Shown one piece after another: positions 50,817 to 60,171 of a stretch of 64,000 nt of DNA. Origin of the DNA: G965203045 sp965203045 (GTDB taxonomy: Bacteria > Pseudomonadota > Gammaproteobacteria > PS1 > Pseudothioglobaceae). Within the stretch, counting starts at the first letter, position 1, and each line of letters begins with the position of its first letter. The stretch is taken from contig OZ241850.1 in NCBI GenBank assembly GCA_965203045.1, positions 1,364,001 through 1,428,000 on the forward strand. Direction: 5' to 3'. The position numbers were made by a program, and so were the translations under genes. The notes beneath the pieces are model-generated. The model saw only the letters and a list, made by a program, of their open reading frames with translations. It was not told the origin of the DNA and ran no database searches.

Positions 50817-51949
50817 TAAAACCAATTTTTTATTTTATCTATCCAGGCACTAATACCAGTGGATTTATCAACACTAGCTAGAGCAAATAGCGGATATTTA
50901 ACAATTATTTCATCTTTAATACTTAGTGTGAGCGTTCCTAATTGTTGTGATTTTTTAATTGGTGCTTTAATTAGTTTTGAGGCTTTAATAGTTTGTTTAA
51001 TATTTTTGAACTGACCACGAGGTAAGGTGATATAAATATCATCTAAACTACCAATGCTAATTTTAGATTGTTTGCCGTAACTAACAGGAATATTAGCTAA
51101 AATCTCATTGTTTTTCATTAATAATTGAGTTTGATAGAAGCGAAAACCGTAGTTAAGCAATTTTTTAGTAATATTAACGCGATGCCTGATGCTGTTGGCA
51201 TTTAACACCACTGATATTAGACGCATATCATCGCGCTTAGATGAGGCTGCTAGACAATAACCAGCAGCTTGGGTAAAACCAGTTTTTAGACCGTCAATAG
51301 TTTTGTCTTTAAACAACATAGTGTTACGATTTCTTTGAGTTATGTTATTATGAGTGAATTTTTTTTGTCCAAACCAACGATAATATACTGGGAATTCTTT
51401 AATAAGAGCAATAGAAATTAGCGCCATATCATAAGCGCTTGAGTAGTGGTCAGTCTCTGGCAAACCTGAAGAATTTTTAAAAATGGTGTTTTTCATTTCC
51501 AATTCACGAGCGTAATAATTCATAAACTTAACAAAAGTTTCTTCATCACCTGCAATATGTTCGGCAACAGCAACACTAGCATCATTGCCAGATTGAACAA
51601 TCATTCCTTTTAGTAGCACTTCTAATGAAATTTGTCTGTCTTGTTCAATAAAACTACGTGAACCACCAGTTTTATAGGCTTTTTCACTAATCTCTACTTT
51701 ATCATTTAAGTTAGCTAAACCTTCTTCAATACGTTTAAAAGCAACATAGGCGGCCATTAGTTTGGTTAAACTAGCAATATCATGTTTTTTATCAGGATTT
51801 TGGGAAGCAAGCACCTTGCCAGATTTCGCATCAACTAAAATATAATTAATTTTATCAGCAACACTTGGTGCTGATGGCACAGGCGGTGAAGCAGCATAGC
51901 TAATAAAATAACTAAATAATAGACAGGTAGTGATGATTTTTTTAAACAT
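50816..51949 (-). CDS. dacA: D-alanyl-D-alanine carboxypeptidase (PBP5 type)
   Basis: Serine penicillin-binding protein trimming D-Ala from wall stem peptides, 377 aa. A signal peptide (about residues 1-20) leads to the three active-site motifs: S-L-T-K in DIASLTKLMAAY, S-G-N in VQSGNDASV and K-T-G in GLKTGFTQAAGYCLAA. The C-terminal PBP5 domain ends with a probable amphipathic anchor (TGISAWIDKIKNWF). An extended -10 promoter lies 38 bases upstream. It starts the dacA-dat-amgK-murU operon. Confidence 0.95.
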   Translation of the reverse strand: MFKKIITTCLLFSYFISYAASPPVPSAPSVADKINYILVDAKSGKVLASQNPDKKHDIASLTKLMAAYVAFKRIEEGLANLNDKVEISEKAYKTGGSRSFIEQDRQISLEVLLKGMIVQSGNDASVAVAEHIAGDEETFVKFMNYYARELEMKNTIFKNSSGLPETDHYSSAYDMALISIALIKEFPVYYRWFGQKKFTHNNITQRNRNTMLFKDKTIDGLKTGFTQAAGYCLAASSKRDDMRLISVVLNANSIRHRVNITKKLLNYGFRFYQTQLLMKNNEILANIPVSYGKQSKISIGSLDDIYITLPRGQFKNIKQTIKASKLIKAPIKKSQQLGTLTLSIKDEIIVKYPLFALASVDKSTGISAWIDKIKNWF

Positions 51950-51986
51950 AAGTATAGATCTTGAAAATTTAATCTAATTGAGCGGA

Positions 51987-51995
51987 ATTATACCA
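51987..51995 (-). promoter_or_regulatory. Extended -10 promoter element for dacA
   Basis: TGGTATAAT, the extended TGn-TATAAT form, 38 bases before the dacA ATG. No convincing -35 box was seen, which extended -10 promoters can do without. Confidence 0.5.
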
Positions 51996-52018
51996 TTATT
52001 AATAATAAAAAATTATTA

Positions 52019-53017
52019 TTATAGGCTGTCAAAACCTTGTTTTAGAGCTTGAGACAATTGGTATACTGCCATAGCGTATAAGTTGCTGTGATTGTAGCGA
52101 GTGATGGCGTAAAAATTGTTAAAACTGAGCCAATGTTCTAAACTATTATCATTAGCAAGGGTTATGATATGGGCTTTTTGGTTTTTGTTGATATTAAGTG
52201 GGATTTGTAAGCCTTTTTTTCTTAAAGAGACAATGCTTGTTTTAGGCTTAATTGGTTTATAACTCAGAGAATTTGTTGTTGTTTTTTCTACCTCGGTAAG
52301 CAGAGTTGCAATTAGTGCGTTTGCTTGCCAATTATGGCGGGCGAAATAATTAGCAATACTACCAATAGCATCTGCTGGGCTATTAAATAAGTCAACTTTA
52401 TTATCATTATCAAAATCAATGGCATAATGGCGATAACTACTAGATATAAATTGTCCATAGCCCATAGCGCCTGCATGCGAACCATAAATTAACAGTGGTT
52501 CTAATAAATTATCGCGCGCTAATAGCAAAAAATGCTCTAACTCTTTTTGATAAAACCTAGACCTACGATAGCCATTAAACGCTTTTCTAGTCAAAATATT
52601 AAAGGTTTGAAATTTACCCTGATAATTACCATAATTGCTTTCAATTCCTAAGACAGCAACAATAATGTTTGCTGGAACTTGGAAGATTTTTTCTGCTTTT
52701 TCTAAGCTTTCTTTATGGGTTTCCCAAAATTTAATTCCATTATCTATACGTGATTCTGTCAAAAACAAAGCGCGATATTTTTGCCAGTTAATACTTGGTT
52801 TCGGTGGACGTTTTTTTGGCGGTTTAGTTTTTTTATCCCAAATAGTAAAATTAACTGAGGCAAAAATTTGCCGCAAATAATCTTTACTAAAGTTATGTTT
52901 TTGCGCCATTTTTTCAATAAATTGTTGCACTGATTTATGCTCGGTTGCTGCATAAGTTTGCACTTTAGCATTGATGCTAAATGTTATTAGTAATATTAGA
53001 AAGGCTATATAGTGCAT
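52019..53017 (-). CDS. mltB: Lytic murein transglycosylase B
   Basis: Cleaves the glycan strand of peptidoglycan giving anhydro-muropeptides, 332 aa. A signal peptide (MHYIAFLILLITFSINAKV) is followed by the catalytic glutamate in AVLGIESNYGNYQGKF near residue 126, then GHAGAMGYGQFISSSYR-like GSHAGAMGYGQFISSSY and the end ITRYNHSNLYAMAVYQLSQ. No lipobox is seen, so this form may be soluble. It directly abuts rodA. Confidence 0.92.
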   Translation of the reverse strand: MHYIAFLILLITFSINAKVQTYAATEHKSVQQFIEKMAQKHNFSKDYLRQIFASVNFTIWDKKTKPPKKRPPKPSINWQKYRALFLTESRIDNGIKFWETHKESLEKAEKIFQVPANIIVAVLGIESNYGNYQGKFQTFNILTRKAFNGYRRSRFYQKELEHFLLLARDNLLEPLLIYGSHAGAMGYGQFISSSYRHYAIDFDNDNKVDLFNSPADAIGSIANYFARHNWQANALIATLLTEVEKTTTNSLSYKPIKPKTSIVSLRKKGLQIPLNINKNQKAHIITLANDNSLEHWLSFNNFYAITRYNHSNLYAMAVYQLSQALKQGFDSL

Positions 53018-54139
53018 TTAGTGTTTTAATTGAGAAGATTTATGACGATGAATAGACATTAAAATACCAAAACTCATCATGAGCGTAATATAAGAAGAGC
53101 CGCCATAACTAATGAGTGGTAAAGGCACACCAACAACTGGAAGTAGCCCTGAAACCATACCAATATTGATAAAAATATAAGTGAAGAAAATAGCACTAAG
53201 CCCAGCTGCTAGCAAACGCGAAAAGTTGTCTTCAGATTTAACGGCGATAGTAAAACAACGGTATAGAATAAGACTGTATAAACCAAACAAAAATACAATA
53301 CCGCTAAAACCTAATTCTTCAGCAATAACAGCAAAAATAAAATCGGTATGATGTTCAGGTAAAAAATCAAGCTGGGCTTGAGAACCTTGTAATAAACCCT
53401 TGCCAAACAAGCCGCCAGAACCAATAGCAATTTTAGATTGGGTGATGTGATAACCACTACCCAAGGCATCAATTTGGGGGTCTAGGAAGGTTAGAATACG
53501 TTGTTTTTGGTAATTTTCTAATAAAAAATACCAAGCAAAACTCAGAAAACTTATAATTAAGGTGGCTAATGTGCTAATATTTACCCATGGGTTTTTGAAA
53601 ATACGGATGCTAAATCCGGCAAAAAATATGATATATAAACCAGCGGCGCTAATAAGTAAAGCGGTGCCTAAATCGGGTTGTTTATAGATTAAAAATACTG
53701 CTACCAAAATAATTAGTATTGATGATATAATTGATTTCAGTGGTGGGGGTAATACTTCCTTAGATAAAATGGCAGCAACGCTAATAGGGATAATAATTTT
53801 CATCAATTCAGAGGGTTGTAAATTAGTTATACCTAAATCTAGCCAGCGTGTCGCCCCTTTGATACTTACTCCTGTAAATAATACTAATATCAATAGACAA
53901 ATACCGATTAACACCAGCCATGTCGCATAGTGTTTAAGCCTAAACGGTGGAATTTGGGCAACAACTAACATTGCTAAAATAGCAATAGCAAAATTTACAC
54001 CTTGTTTTACCACAATTGCTACTTGACCAGCCGAGGCGCTATACAGCATAATAAAACCAAAGCTACATAATATTATCAGTAATATAAATAATGGCGTATC
54101 AATATAGAGGTGACGCCAATAGTAACGTAGGATATTCAT
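53018..54139 (-). CDS. rodA: Peptidoglycan glycosyltransferase RodA
   Basis: SEDS-family membrane enzyme polymerising peptidoglycan during cell elongation, 373 aa, about ten transmembrane helices. Marks are KQPDLGTALLISAAGLYIIF, SKIAIGSGGLFGKGLLQGSQ, FLPEHHTDFIFAVIAEELGF and VVGVPLPLISYGGSSYI. FtsW is the main alternative; EHHTDFI and length favour RodA. No mrdA/mreB genes are adjacent. It overlaps the Mth938-like gene by 4 bases upstream. Confidence 0.93.
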   Translation of the reverse strand: MNILRYYWRHLYIDTPLFILLIILCSFGFIMLYSASAGQVAIVVKQGVNFAIAILAMLVVAQIPPFRLKHYATWLVLIGICLLILVLFTGVSIKGATRWLDLGITNLQPSELMKIIIPISVAAILSKEVLPPPLKSIISSILIILVAVFLIYKQPDLGTALLISAAGLYIIFFAGFSIRIFKNPWVNISTLATLIISFLSFAWYFLLENYQKQRILTFLDPQIDALGSGYHITQSKIAIGSGGLFGKGLLQGSQAQLDFLPEHHTDFIFAVIAEELGFSGIVFLFGLYSLILYRCFTIAVKSEDNFSRLLAAGLSAIFFTYIFINIGMVSGLLPVVGVPLPLISYGGSSYITLMMSFGILMSIHRHKSSQLKH

Positions 54140-54498
54140 AATAATAGGATACCAACTGGGCGATAATCAGATAATAATAAGTTATAACAACCAATTGCGC
54201 TTTGTTGGTTCATTAACTCAACACTAATATTAAGACTGTGTAAGTCAATTTGCTGCTTGGGCGCTAAAAATTGCTGACTATTACCAGTGCCAATGAGCAA
54301 AATACTAACTTTATCTTTAATCAACAAAGGCGCGATAAAAGTTTTATTTATTTGATTTAATATAATACTATTCAAAGTTTTAGTATAAGTTTTGGAGATA
54401 AAACAAGGCGCGTTCAGCAAGCAGTGCATTAGTTTGATGGATTTATCTTGATAATCAATAATACTGTTTTCTAATTTAGTTTCTTCATTAAATTCCAT
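54136..54498 (-). CDS. Mth938-like domain protein
   Basis: A 120-residue protein of the Mth938/DUF498 family, whose members include a mitochondrial assembly factor (NDUFAF3). The pattern LLIGTGNSQQFL, then LNISVELMNQQSAIGCYNLLLSDYRPVGILLL, matches the conserved GTG and T-Y-N-x-L-x-x-x-R regions. Function in bacteria is unknown. It is translationally linked with both neighbours (4-base and 1-base overlap). Confidence 0.8.
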   Translation of the reverse strand: MEFNEETKLENSIIDYQDKSIKLMHCLLNAPCFISKTYTKTLNSIILNQINKTFIAPLLIKDKVSILLIGTGNSQQFLAPKQQIDLHSLNISVELMNQQSAIGCYNLLLSDYRPVGILLL

Positions 54499-54725
54499 TA
54501 CTTTTTTAGTTTTTGTTGTGATTTTTTAGCTTCTTTGACCATCATATCTTTGACTTTTAATATACCACCAATTGCGCCTAATAGTCCAAAACTTAACAGA
54601 AAAATTGGCGTTGTATTAGCCAAATAATCAACAAGATAACCTAACAAAAATCCAGCAATAGCCATAGATGCCAGCATATTACCAGCACCTAGTAGTAATA
54701 AATTAGGCTTGGATTTTTTAGGCAT
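54498..54725 (-). CDS. AtpZ/AtpI-like small membrane protein
   Basis: A 75-residue protein with two hydrophobic helices (about residues 9-33 and 39-58) and a Lys-rich C-terminal tail. The layout, ASMAIAGFLLGYLVDYLANTTPI and LLGAIGGILKVKDMMV, matches AtpZ, usually found at the start of ATP synthase operons. Here it starts a cell-wall operon and no atp genes are in sight. AtpZ/AtpI may aid F-ATPase assembly or divalent-ion flow. The match is by short pattern, so a different small membrane protein remains possible. Confidence 0.65.
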   Translation of the reverse strand: MPKKSKPNLLLLGAGNMLASMAIAGFLLGYLVDYLANTTPIFLLSFGLLGAIGGILKVKDMMVKEAKKSQQKLKK

Positions 54726-55109
54726 ATTATTTGGGTAATTTTTTATCTCATTATCTATGGTAATACTATTTCTTTAAATCTAAATACTAATCCCTTCATA
54801 ATGGATAATTTTACTGCATATTTCAAAAGAAAAACCAACACGTGCTTTTTAATAGACGGCTACAAAAGTGGCAAGGAAAATTAAGAAGATTGAATAATAG
54901 ATTTATTATTTTTGAGTTAGCGATGTTCTTTGCTGAAAATATTAAAATTTCACAAACATAGAGTTTATTGATTTTAATGGCGATAACGACGACGGATTGT
55001 CATAATTAATAAAGCCAATAATATAAAGAAAAATACATAAAATAGCCCCAGTTAAATCCAAATAGCCATCTTAGCTATAGTATTGGTAGTTGTGATATTC
55101 AATATATTA
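54726..55109. other. 384-bp gene-poor stretch, probably decayed
   Basis: No intact gene was found here. The plus strand starts MDNFTAYFKRK at 54802 but stops after about 27 codons. The minus strand, downstream of the small Cys/His frame at 55110-55226, has fragments with a hydrophobic helix-like piece interrupted by stops. This suggests a longer ancestral gene that has decayed between atpZ-like and ileS. Confidence 0.4.
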
Positions 55110-55226
55110 TTAATAAAATTCTGTTATATCTTTATTGGTATTAGTTTCATGTAAAACACATTTATCATTATTAATAGCGTTATGGTTACAACGATAATCA
55201 TTAAAAGTAAAATTGCATTTATTCAT
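55110..55226 (-). pseudogene. Short Cys/His-rich N-terminal fragment, broken gene
   Basis: A 38-codon frame beginning MNKCNFTFNDYRCNHNAIN and later NDKCVLHE. The spacing C-x8-C-x-H-x7-C-x2-H resembles a small zinc-binding motif seen at the N-terminus of some pentapeptide-repeat proteins. It is cut by stop codons after EFY and no repeats follow in frame. It lies 17 bases before the ileS stop side, on the same strand. Either a true micro-protein or, more likely, the head of a dead gene. Confidence 0.4.
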
Positions 55227-55243
55227 TATTTAATATGACCTCA

Positions 55244-57988
55244 TTAAGCAAACCGTCTTACCTCGCCATCTCCATCAACATTATCAACACAGCGACTACA
55301 TAATTGTGGATGGTTTTTGTTAGCACCTACATCGCTGCGATGATGCCAGCAACGAATACATTTAGGGTGAGTAGTTTTTTGGATTTTTAGCTGGGTTTTA
55401 TCGGTTTTAGATGGTAGTAATTTTAATGTAGACACTATGAAGAAGAAACGCAATTCGTCTTTTAGAGGCGCGATTAAATTTAGAGTTTTAGTGTTACAGA
55501 AAAGCTTTATTTCTACTTCTAATGATGAACCGATTTGTTTTTTAGCGCGTAAATCTTCAATGTGTTTTTTTAGCTCAGGCATTATGTTGGCGCTTAAGTA
55601 ATCAAAAGCCTTTTGGCTGTTATTACTAGTGAAATCACCTGTTGGCTTATAAAATTTATCTTCTAAAAAAATACTGTTTTCTGGTTGTTCTGGCAGGTAT
55701 TGCCAAACTTCTTCTGCGGTAAAGCTAAGAAATGGGGCAATGAGACGCACCAAGATTTGGCTTAGTAAATATAGAGCGCTTTGAGCAGAACGTCTAGCAA
55801 CAGAATTAGCCTTACAAGTGTATTGCCTGTCTTTTATAATATCTAGGTAAAAACCACCGAGGTCATTGGTGGCAAAGATGACAATTTTTTTAACCACTTG
55901 GTGGAATTCGTATTGGTTATAATGCTTGATAATTTGTTGTTGTAAATTTAGAGCTTTATTAACTATATAACGATCTAAATCAAGCATATTTTCAGCGGTT
56001 AATAAGTGCTTACTCGGCAAAAACCCTGACATATTGGCTAGCATAAAACGCATAGTATTACGCAGGCGGCGATAACTATCACTGACACTTTTAAGAATAC
56101 TATGTGATACCGCCATCTCCCCTACATAATCACTACTTGCCACCCATAAACGCAGCACATCTGCGCCCAACTCACCTGCTATTTTTTGTGGAGAGATGAT
56201 ATTGCCTAATGATTTTGACATTTTTTTACCAATTGCATCAACAGTAAAGCCATGAGTTAGCACTTGTTTATAAGGTGCGACGCCAGAGATAGCAATTGAT
56301 GAAAGTAAACTGGATTGAAACCATCCGCGGTGCTGGTCTGAGCCTTCTAGGTATAAATCAGCTGGTTTTTGCAGTTCAAAATGTTTACTAAGCACAGCAA
56401 AATGGCTTACCCCAGAGTCAAACCAAACATCAAGGGTGTTAGTGATTTTTTCATAATCATCAGCATCGCTTGCTAGTAGCTCTTCTTTGGCTAAATCAAA
56501 CCAAGCATCAATGCCGTTTTTTTCGACTTTTTGTGCTACTACTTTTAATAAGTTTTTAGTATTTGGGTGTAATCGTTTAGTTTTTTTATGCACAAATAAA
56601 GCAATAGGTACGCCCCAAGTTCTCTGGCGAGAAATACACCAATCAGGGCGGTTTTCTAGCATTAATTGAATGCGTTTTTCTCCCCAGTTTGGTATCCACT
56701 TAACTGTTTTTATTGCTGCTAGTGCCTGGGTGCGCAATTGGTATTTATCCATAGCAATAAACCATTGAGGTGTTGCTCTAAAAATTAGTGGTGTTTTATG
56801 TCGCCAACAATGTGGGTAATTATGAGTAATTTGTTCACAATAAAGTAATGTTTGGTGATTTTTTAATTCATTAATGATTATTTGATTAGCTTTAAGCACG
56901 AATTGGGTCCCAACTAATTCAACATCGTCAAAAAATACCCCATTATCAGCGATTAAATTGGTTAGCGGTAATTTGTATTGCAAGCCAATAGCAAAATCAT
57001 CTTGACCGTGGGCAGGGGCGGTATGGACGGCACCAGTGCCAGTCTCAGTAGTTACATGTTCACCTAAAATAATTGGTACTTGTTTATGATAAAATGGGTG
57101 TTGCAACAATAACTTGTCTAATTGAGCACCGTTTATATGATAAGCGCTTAGCTGTGGATTTTTAATAGGTAAATTGCTAACACAATCTTTAGCTACTAAT
57201 AAATACTCATTATTGTATTTAAGCACCACATAATCAAAATTAGGATTTAGCGCCACTGCCTCATTCGCTGGTAGTGTCCATGGCGTTGTTGTCCAAATAA
57301 CAACAAAAATTGGTTTATCTAATTTAAAAATATTATCAATTAACTTAAATTTAACATAAATTGCATCTGAGGATTTTTGTTTATATTCCACCTCTGCTTC
57401 TGCTAAAGCTGAAGCGCAATCATAGCACCAGTGCACTGGTTTTGCGCCTGCTATTAAATGTCTGTTTTCAATCATAAGCCCCAAAGCACGGATGATATCA
57501 GCTTCGTATGTATAATTTTTAGTGAGATAAGGATTATCCCAATCTGCTAAAATCCCTAGTCTTTTAAAACTTTCTCGCTGGGCGCTAATTTGTTTATCAG
57601 CATATTCGCGGCAGGCTTTGCGAAAATCTTTAGCGTTAATTTTGTGCCCGACTTTACCTTTTTTTTTCTCAACATTAAGTTCAATTGGTAAGCCATGACA
57701 ATCCCAACCGGGGATAAAAGGAGCATTAAACCCAGTCAAGCGCTTGTATTTAATAATAATATCTTTTAATATTTTATTAACCGCATGCCCAATATGGATA
57801 TCTCCATTAGCATAAGGTGGACCATCGTGTAAGATGAATGGTTTTTTACTTTGATTCTTTGTGTTAATTATTTGATATAATTTATTGTCTTGCCACTTTT
57901 TTAAAATTTTAGGCTCATTATTTGCTAAATTAGCGCGCATAGGAAAATCAGTGTGCGGCAAGTTGAGTGTGTCTTTGTAATCCGACAT
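55244..57988 (-). CDS. ileS: Isoleucyl-tRNA synthetase
   Basis: Class I synthetase of 914 aa from the ATG at 57988 (MSDYKDTLNLPHTDFPMRA). HIGH motif: ANGDIHIGHAVNKILKD near residue 60; KMSKS: GKKMSKSLGNII near residue 600; the editing domain (CP1) contains WTTTPWTLPANEAVALNP and TETGTGAVHTAPAHGQDDF. The C-terminal zinc finger has CIRCWHHRSDVGAN and LCSRC. The longer frame from 57997 is not used. The gene stands alone; lspA does not follow. Confidence 0.98.
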   Translation of the reverse strand: MSDYKDTLNLPHTDFPMRANLANNEPKILKKWQDNKLYQIINTKNQSKKPFILHDGPPYANGDIHIGHAVNKILKDIIIKYKRLTGFNAPFIPGWDCHGLPIELNVEKKKGKVGHKINAKDFRKACREYADKQISAQRESFKRLGILADWDNPYLTKNYTYEADIIRALGLMIENRHLIAGAKPVHWCYDCASALAEAEVEYKQKSSDAIYVKFKLIDNIFKLDKPIFVVIWTTTPWTLPANEAVALNPNFDYVVLKYNNEYLLVAKDCVSNLPIKNPQLSAYHINGAQLDKLLLQHPFYHKQVPIILGEHVTTETGTGAVHTAPAHGQDDFAIGLQYKLPLTNLIADNGVFFDDVELVGTQFVLKANQIIINELKNHQTLLYCEQITHNYPHCWRHKTPLIFRATPQWFIAMDKYQLRTQALAAIKTVKWIPNWGEKRIQLMLENRPDWCISRQRTWGVPIALFVHKKTKRLHPNTKNLLKVVAQKVEKNGIDAWFDLAKEELLASDADDYEKITNTLDVWFDSGVSHFAVLSKHFELQKPADLYLEGSDQHRGWFQSSLLSSIAISGVAPYKQVLTHGFTVDAIGKKMSKSLGNIISPQKIAGELGADVLRLWVASSDYVGEMAVSHSILKSVSDSYRRLRNTMRFMLANMSGFLPSKHLLTAENMLDLDRYIVNKALNLQQQIIKHYNQYEFHQVVKKIVIFATNDLGGFYLDIIKDRQYTCKANSVARRSAQSALYLLSQILVRLIAPFLSFTAEEVWQYLPEQPENSIFLEDKFYKPTGDFTSNNSQKAFDYLSANIMPELKKHIEDLRAKKQIGSSLEVEIKLFCNTKTLNLIAPLKDELRFFFIVSTLKLLPSKTDKTQLKIQKTTHPKCIRCWHHRSDVGANKNHPQLCSRCVDNVDGDGEVRRFA

Positions 57989-58253
57989 TAGTAGCAAAGT
58001 AAATAAAAGCGCTTATTTTATCCTATATCTAGCGATTTTAATAAGGCATTAACCTGCTTATTATTAAGGTAGACAAACTTATTAGCAGACAATGTATCAG
58101 ACAACTTGAGCGGTTATAACTGATGCGTATTAAATGACTTACTTTAAATGTTGATAAAGGTTGCTTTTAAGCATAATAATTTGGGTTTTAATACTTAAAA
58201 ATCGCTTTAGGTAGCGTCTGCTAATAATTTTTGCAGGCGAATTTTCTCATACA

Positions 58254-59450
58254 TCAGTAATTGATACCCATTACTTGGCGCACTTCAGCAATAGTTTGTT
58301 TGGCAATTGCTTTTGCTTTTTGATTGCCTTCGTGGATAATTTGTTTAACTAAATTAATGTCTTCGTATTCGGCGCGCTTGTCAGCAATTGGTTTTAATTG
58401 TTTATTGATTTTAGTAGCTAATGGCGCCTTACAATCAATACAACCAACAGCTGCGCTTTTACAGTCTTTATACACTTGTTGTTGCTCCTCTTTACTACTA
58501 TAGACCTGATGCCATTGCCAAACAGGACATTTTTCTGGCGTACCAGTATCTGTTAATTTAATACGTGCTGGGTCAGTTGGCATTTGTTTAATTTTTTTAC
58601 TAATAGTTTTTGCGCTGTCTCTTAGCGAGATTGTATTTTGATAAGATTTTGACATTTTGCGTCCATCTAAACCGGGCATTTTACGTACCTTAGTTAATTT
58701 TGCCTCTGGTTCTGTTAAGATAATCCTACCACTACCTTCTAAATAGCCATATAAACGTTCTTTATCTCCAAGGGTAATATTTTGTTGCTCGGCTAATAGA
58801 CCTTGAGCACGAATCAGGCTTTCCTCATCACCTTGTTCTTGAAAAGCTTTGCGATATTCTAAATAATGTTTAGCGGCTTTTTTGTTCATTTTTTTAATTG
58901 CTGACTGAGATTTTTGCTCAAAATTATCTTCTTTGCCATAAATATGATTAAAATGTCGGGCAATTTCTCTGGTGAGTTCTACATGCGCAACTTGGTCAGC
59001 GCCAACTGGGACTTGATTAGCCTTATAAATTAAAATATCAGCGCTCTGTAATAAAGGATAACCCAAAAAGCCATAAGTTCTTAGATTCTTACCAACCAAG
59101 TTTGCTTGCATATCTTTATAAGAGGGTACACGCTCTAACCAAGCAAGCGGTGTGGACATTGATAATAATAGATGCAATTCAGCGTGTTCTTTAATTGCTG
59201 ATTGGATAAAAATTGTGGCGCTATTAGGATTGATACCGGCACAAAGCCAGTCAGTTACCATATCAAAAACATATTTTTCAATACTAAGTTTGCTGTTATA
59301 ATGAGTGGTAAAGGCGTGCCAATCAGCCACAAATAAAAAACATTCGTTACTATCTTGTAGGGCAAGCCAGTTTTTCAACACTCCATTATAATGACCTAAA
59401 TGTAAAGCCCCTGTGGGGCGCATTCCAGAGAGGATTCTATTATTTTGCAT
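58254..59450 (-). CDS. trpS: Tryptophanyl-tRNA synthetase
   Basis: Class I synthetase, 398 aa. HIGH-like GMRPTGALHLGHYNGVLKNW is near residue 9, with the KMSKS loop in DGRKMSKSYQNTI near residue 270. Compared with the usual 334 aa of the E. coli enzyme, there is extra sequence (about residues 180-240) of the type seen in the longer bacterial TrpS group. The start overlaps coaX by 11 bases. Confidence 0.95.
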   Translation of the reverse strand: MQNNRILSGMRPTGALHLGHYNGVLKNWLALQDSNECFLFVADWHAFTTHYNSKLSIEKYVFDMVTDWLCAGINPNSATIFIQSAIKEHAELHLLLSMSTPLAWLERVPSYKDMQANLVGKNLRTYGFLGYPLLQSADILIYKANQVPVGADQVAHVELTREIARHFNHIYGKEDNFEQKSQSAIKKMNKKAAKHYLEYRKAFQEQGDEESLIRAQGLLAEQQNITLGDKERLYGYLEGSGRIILTEPEAKLTKVRKMPGLDGRKMSKSYQNTISLRDSAKTISKKIKQMPTDPARIKLTDTGTPEKCPVWQWHQVYSSKEEQQQVYKDCKSAAVGCIDCKAPLATKINKQLKPIADKRAEYEDINLVKQIIHEGNQKAKAIAKQTIAEVRQVMGINY

Positions 59451-60171
59451 ACTGTTTATTAACTTTATCGCTATTATCCCACAAAAAATTTAAACCTGAA
59501 AAAATTAAATTTTTTTGGTATTTGTAATTAGATGGTAGATAAGGAATGATGAGATTAGTATAGCCACCGCTAATAATAATTATATCAATTGTATAAGTTT
59601 TACAAGTAGTATTAATTAATTGTAACACTCCATCATACCATAGTGCTTCGCAACCAGTTTGCCAAGCGGTTTTAGTATCAGTTTTAACACTTGTATCAGG
59701 ATAAATGGTGGTTTGATTTTGTTTATAAAACTTACCAAAGCTTTGTTTCATTAGCTCTAAACTAGGCAGAATTAAGCCGCCTTGATGTTGTCCAATTTTT
59801 GTTAACACGTCCAAGGTGGTTGCACTACCAAAACTTAATATCAATGTGTTGAATTTGGGATATTTTTCATAAACAGCAATTAACTGTAGCCATCTATCTA
59901 TACCCAATTGGGCAATATCATCATAAGCGTTAGTTAATTTTTTATAATATTTTGCGGTTTTAGCTAGAAAAATTTGGCAATGCTTGTAGTTATTTTTAAT
60001 AATACTTAGCTTGGTAAATCCGCCAACTGCGCTAATTAGCACCCATGCATTTGCGTTTAGTTTTGGTAATTTTTGTGCGCTGAAATCACTTAGTAAAACT
60101 TTAGCAGCTTGCTTTTGGTTTAATTGCCATTTAATAGCGGTGTTACCAATATCAATTAATAATTTATCCAT
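59440..60171 (-). CDS. coaX: Type III pantothenate kinase
   Basis: First step of coenzyme A synthesis, a kinase not inhibited by CoA. It begins MDKLLIDIGNTAIKW, the ATP-binding Asp motif, followed by LGIDRWLQLIAVYEKYP near residue 105 and LSFGSATTLDVL (the family has GTATT, here GSATT). Length is 243 aa, normal. It overlaps nhaD by 8 bases and trpS by 11. Confidence 0.92.
   Translation of the reverse strand: MDKLLIDIGNTAIKWQLNQKQAAKVLLSDFSAQKLPKLNANAWVLISAVGGFTKLSIIKNNYKHCQIFLAKTAKYYKKLTNAYDDIAQLGIDRWLQLIAVYEKYPKFNTLILSFGSATTLDVLTKIGQHQGGLILPSLELMKQSFGKFYKQNQTTIYPDTSVKTDTKTAWQTGCEALWYDGVLQLINTTCKTYTIDIIIISGGYTNLIIPYLPSNYKYQKNLIFSGLNFLWDNSDKVNKQYAK

Noticed and set aside
57989..58253. 265-base space between ileS and trpS inspected for a small gene or T-box leader
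   Set aside because: No open frame of note, no tRNA-like or clear T-box structure; it probably holds the ileS promoter only.
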